Shown here: positions 4,885 through 5,016 of the stretch, in pieces | How positions within the stretch are numbered: position 1 is the first letter of the stretch | Layout: the number at the start of each line of letters is the position of its first letter | Assembly: GCA_019314085.1 (NCBI GenBank) | Contig: JAFCZZ010000300.1 | Coordinates: 1 to 5,016 of the forward strand | From: Deltaproteobacteria bacterium | GTDB lineage: Bacteria > Desulfobacterota > Syntrophia > Syntrophales > UBA2210 | Direction of reading: 5' to 3' | DNA length: 5,016 nt | Notes under the pieces: model-generated | What the model saw: the letters and a program-made list of their open reading frames with translations, nothing else | Database searches by the model: none | Told to the model about the DNA's origin: nothing | Position numbers and translations under genes: made by a program

Positions 4885-5016
4885 GAAAAGTGGGAGGATT
4901 AGCAACGTAACAAATAGAGAACACCATATACACTTCCCACTGCCAAAGGCAACACTGCCTCTAACACGCCTATTTCCAAGAAGAACACATTTATTAGACA
5001 GAATGTAGTGAGGACA

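Larger units (their letters stand above)
4528..5016. other. 489 bp without a convincing gene
   Basis: No reading frame here resembles a known protein or has both a good ribosome-binding site and ATG start. The stretch is AT-rich at 4540-4620, mixed at 4650-4830, and AT-rich again to the right edge. What it holds is a set of perfect small inverted repeats (4565-4598, 4846-4858, 4863-4884, 4941-4951) and, at the right edge, two open frames on the - strand that could be the tail of a gene beginning outside the window. Confidence 0.5.

Overview
All recognisable genes in this window lie on the + strand. The sequence is GC-rich overall, with AT-rich gaps between genes. It looks like chromosomal DNA of a Gram-negative bacterium. 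There is a complete OmpA-type outer-membrane protein with a signal peptide and a peptidoglycan-binding domain. There is also a flavoprotein of the 4-hydroxyphenylacetate 3-hydroxylase / 4-hydroxybutyryl-CoA dehydratase superfamily beside a nitroreductase, a mix common in anaerobic, often syntrophic or sulfate-reducing, Desulfobacterota-like organisms. That placement is inferred from gene content and is not proven.

Layout: (1) 58-390, a small single-domain cupin. (2) 391-595, a gap with a candidate terminator, a good -10 box, paired TTCCGG/CCGGAA inverted repeats and a G-run followed by T-runs. (3) 596-1642, an OmpA-family porin-like protein (barrel, Ala/Pro/Lys linker, calcium-type Asp loop, OmpA C-terminal domain), closed by a strong GC-rich hairpin at 1665-1691. 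(4) 1800-2354, a small membrane methyltransferase of the isoprenylcysteine carboxyl methyltransferase / phospholipid methyltransferase type. (5) 2505-3853, a flavin-dependent hydroxylase/dehydratase-like gene broken in two near 3461, where the frame shifts and roughly 30-45 codons of family sequence appear to be missing. (6) 3863-3899, a strong hairpin without a T-tract. (7) 3922-4527, a nitroreductase-family flavoprotein. (8) 4528-5016, no convincing gene, but several perfect small hairpins and possibly the end of a gene entering from the right on the - strand.

The genes do not form one obvious pathway. Strong hairpins separate most of them, so they are probably several short transcription units. 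The one plausible functional pair is the broken flavoprotein and the nitroreductase (both flavin redox proteins, 68 bp apart), but the hairpin between them weakens the case for one transcript. I found no CRISPR array, transposase, tRNA or rRNA, and no clearly novel multi-gene system. The most useful observations are the internally deleted flavoprotein gene, its apparent lack of most Fe-S ligands of the dehydratase branch, and the symmetric repeat architecture upstream of the ompA-like gene.
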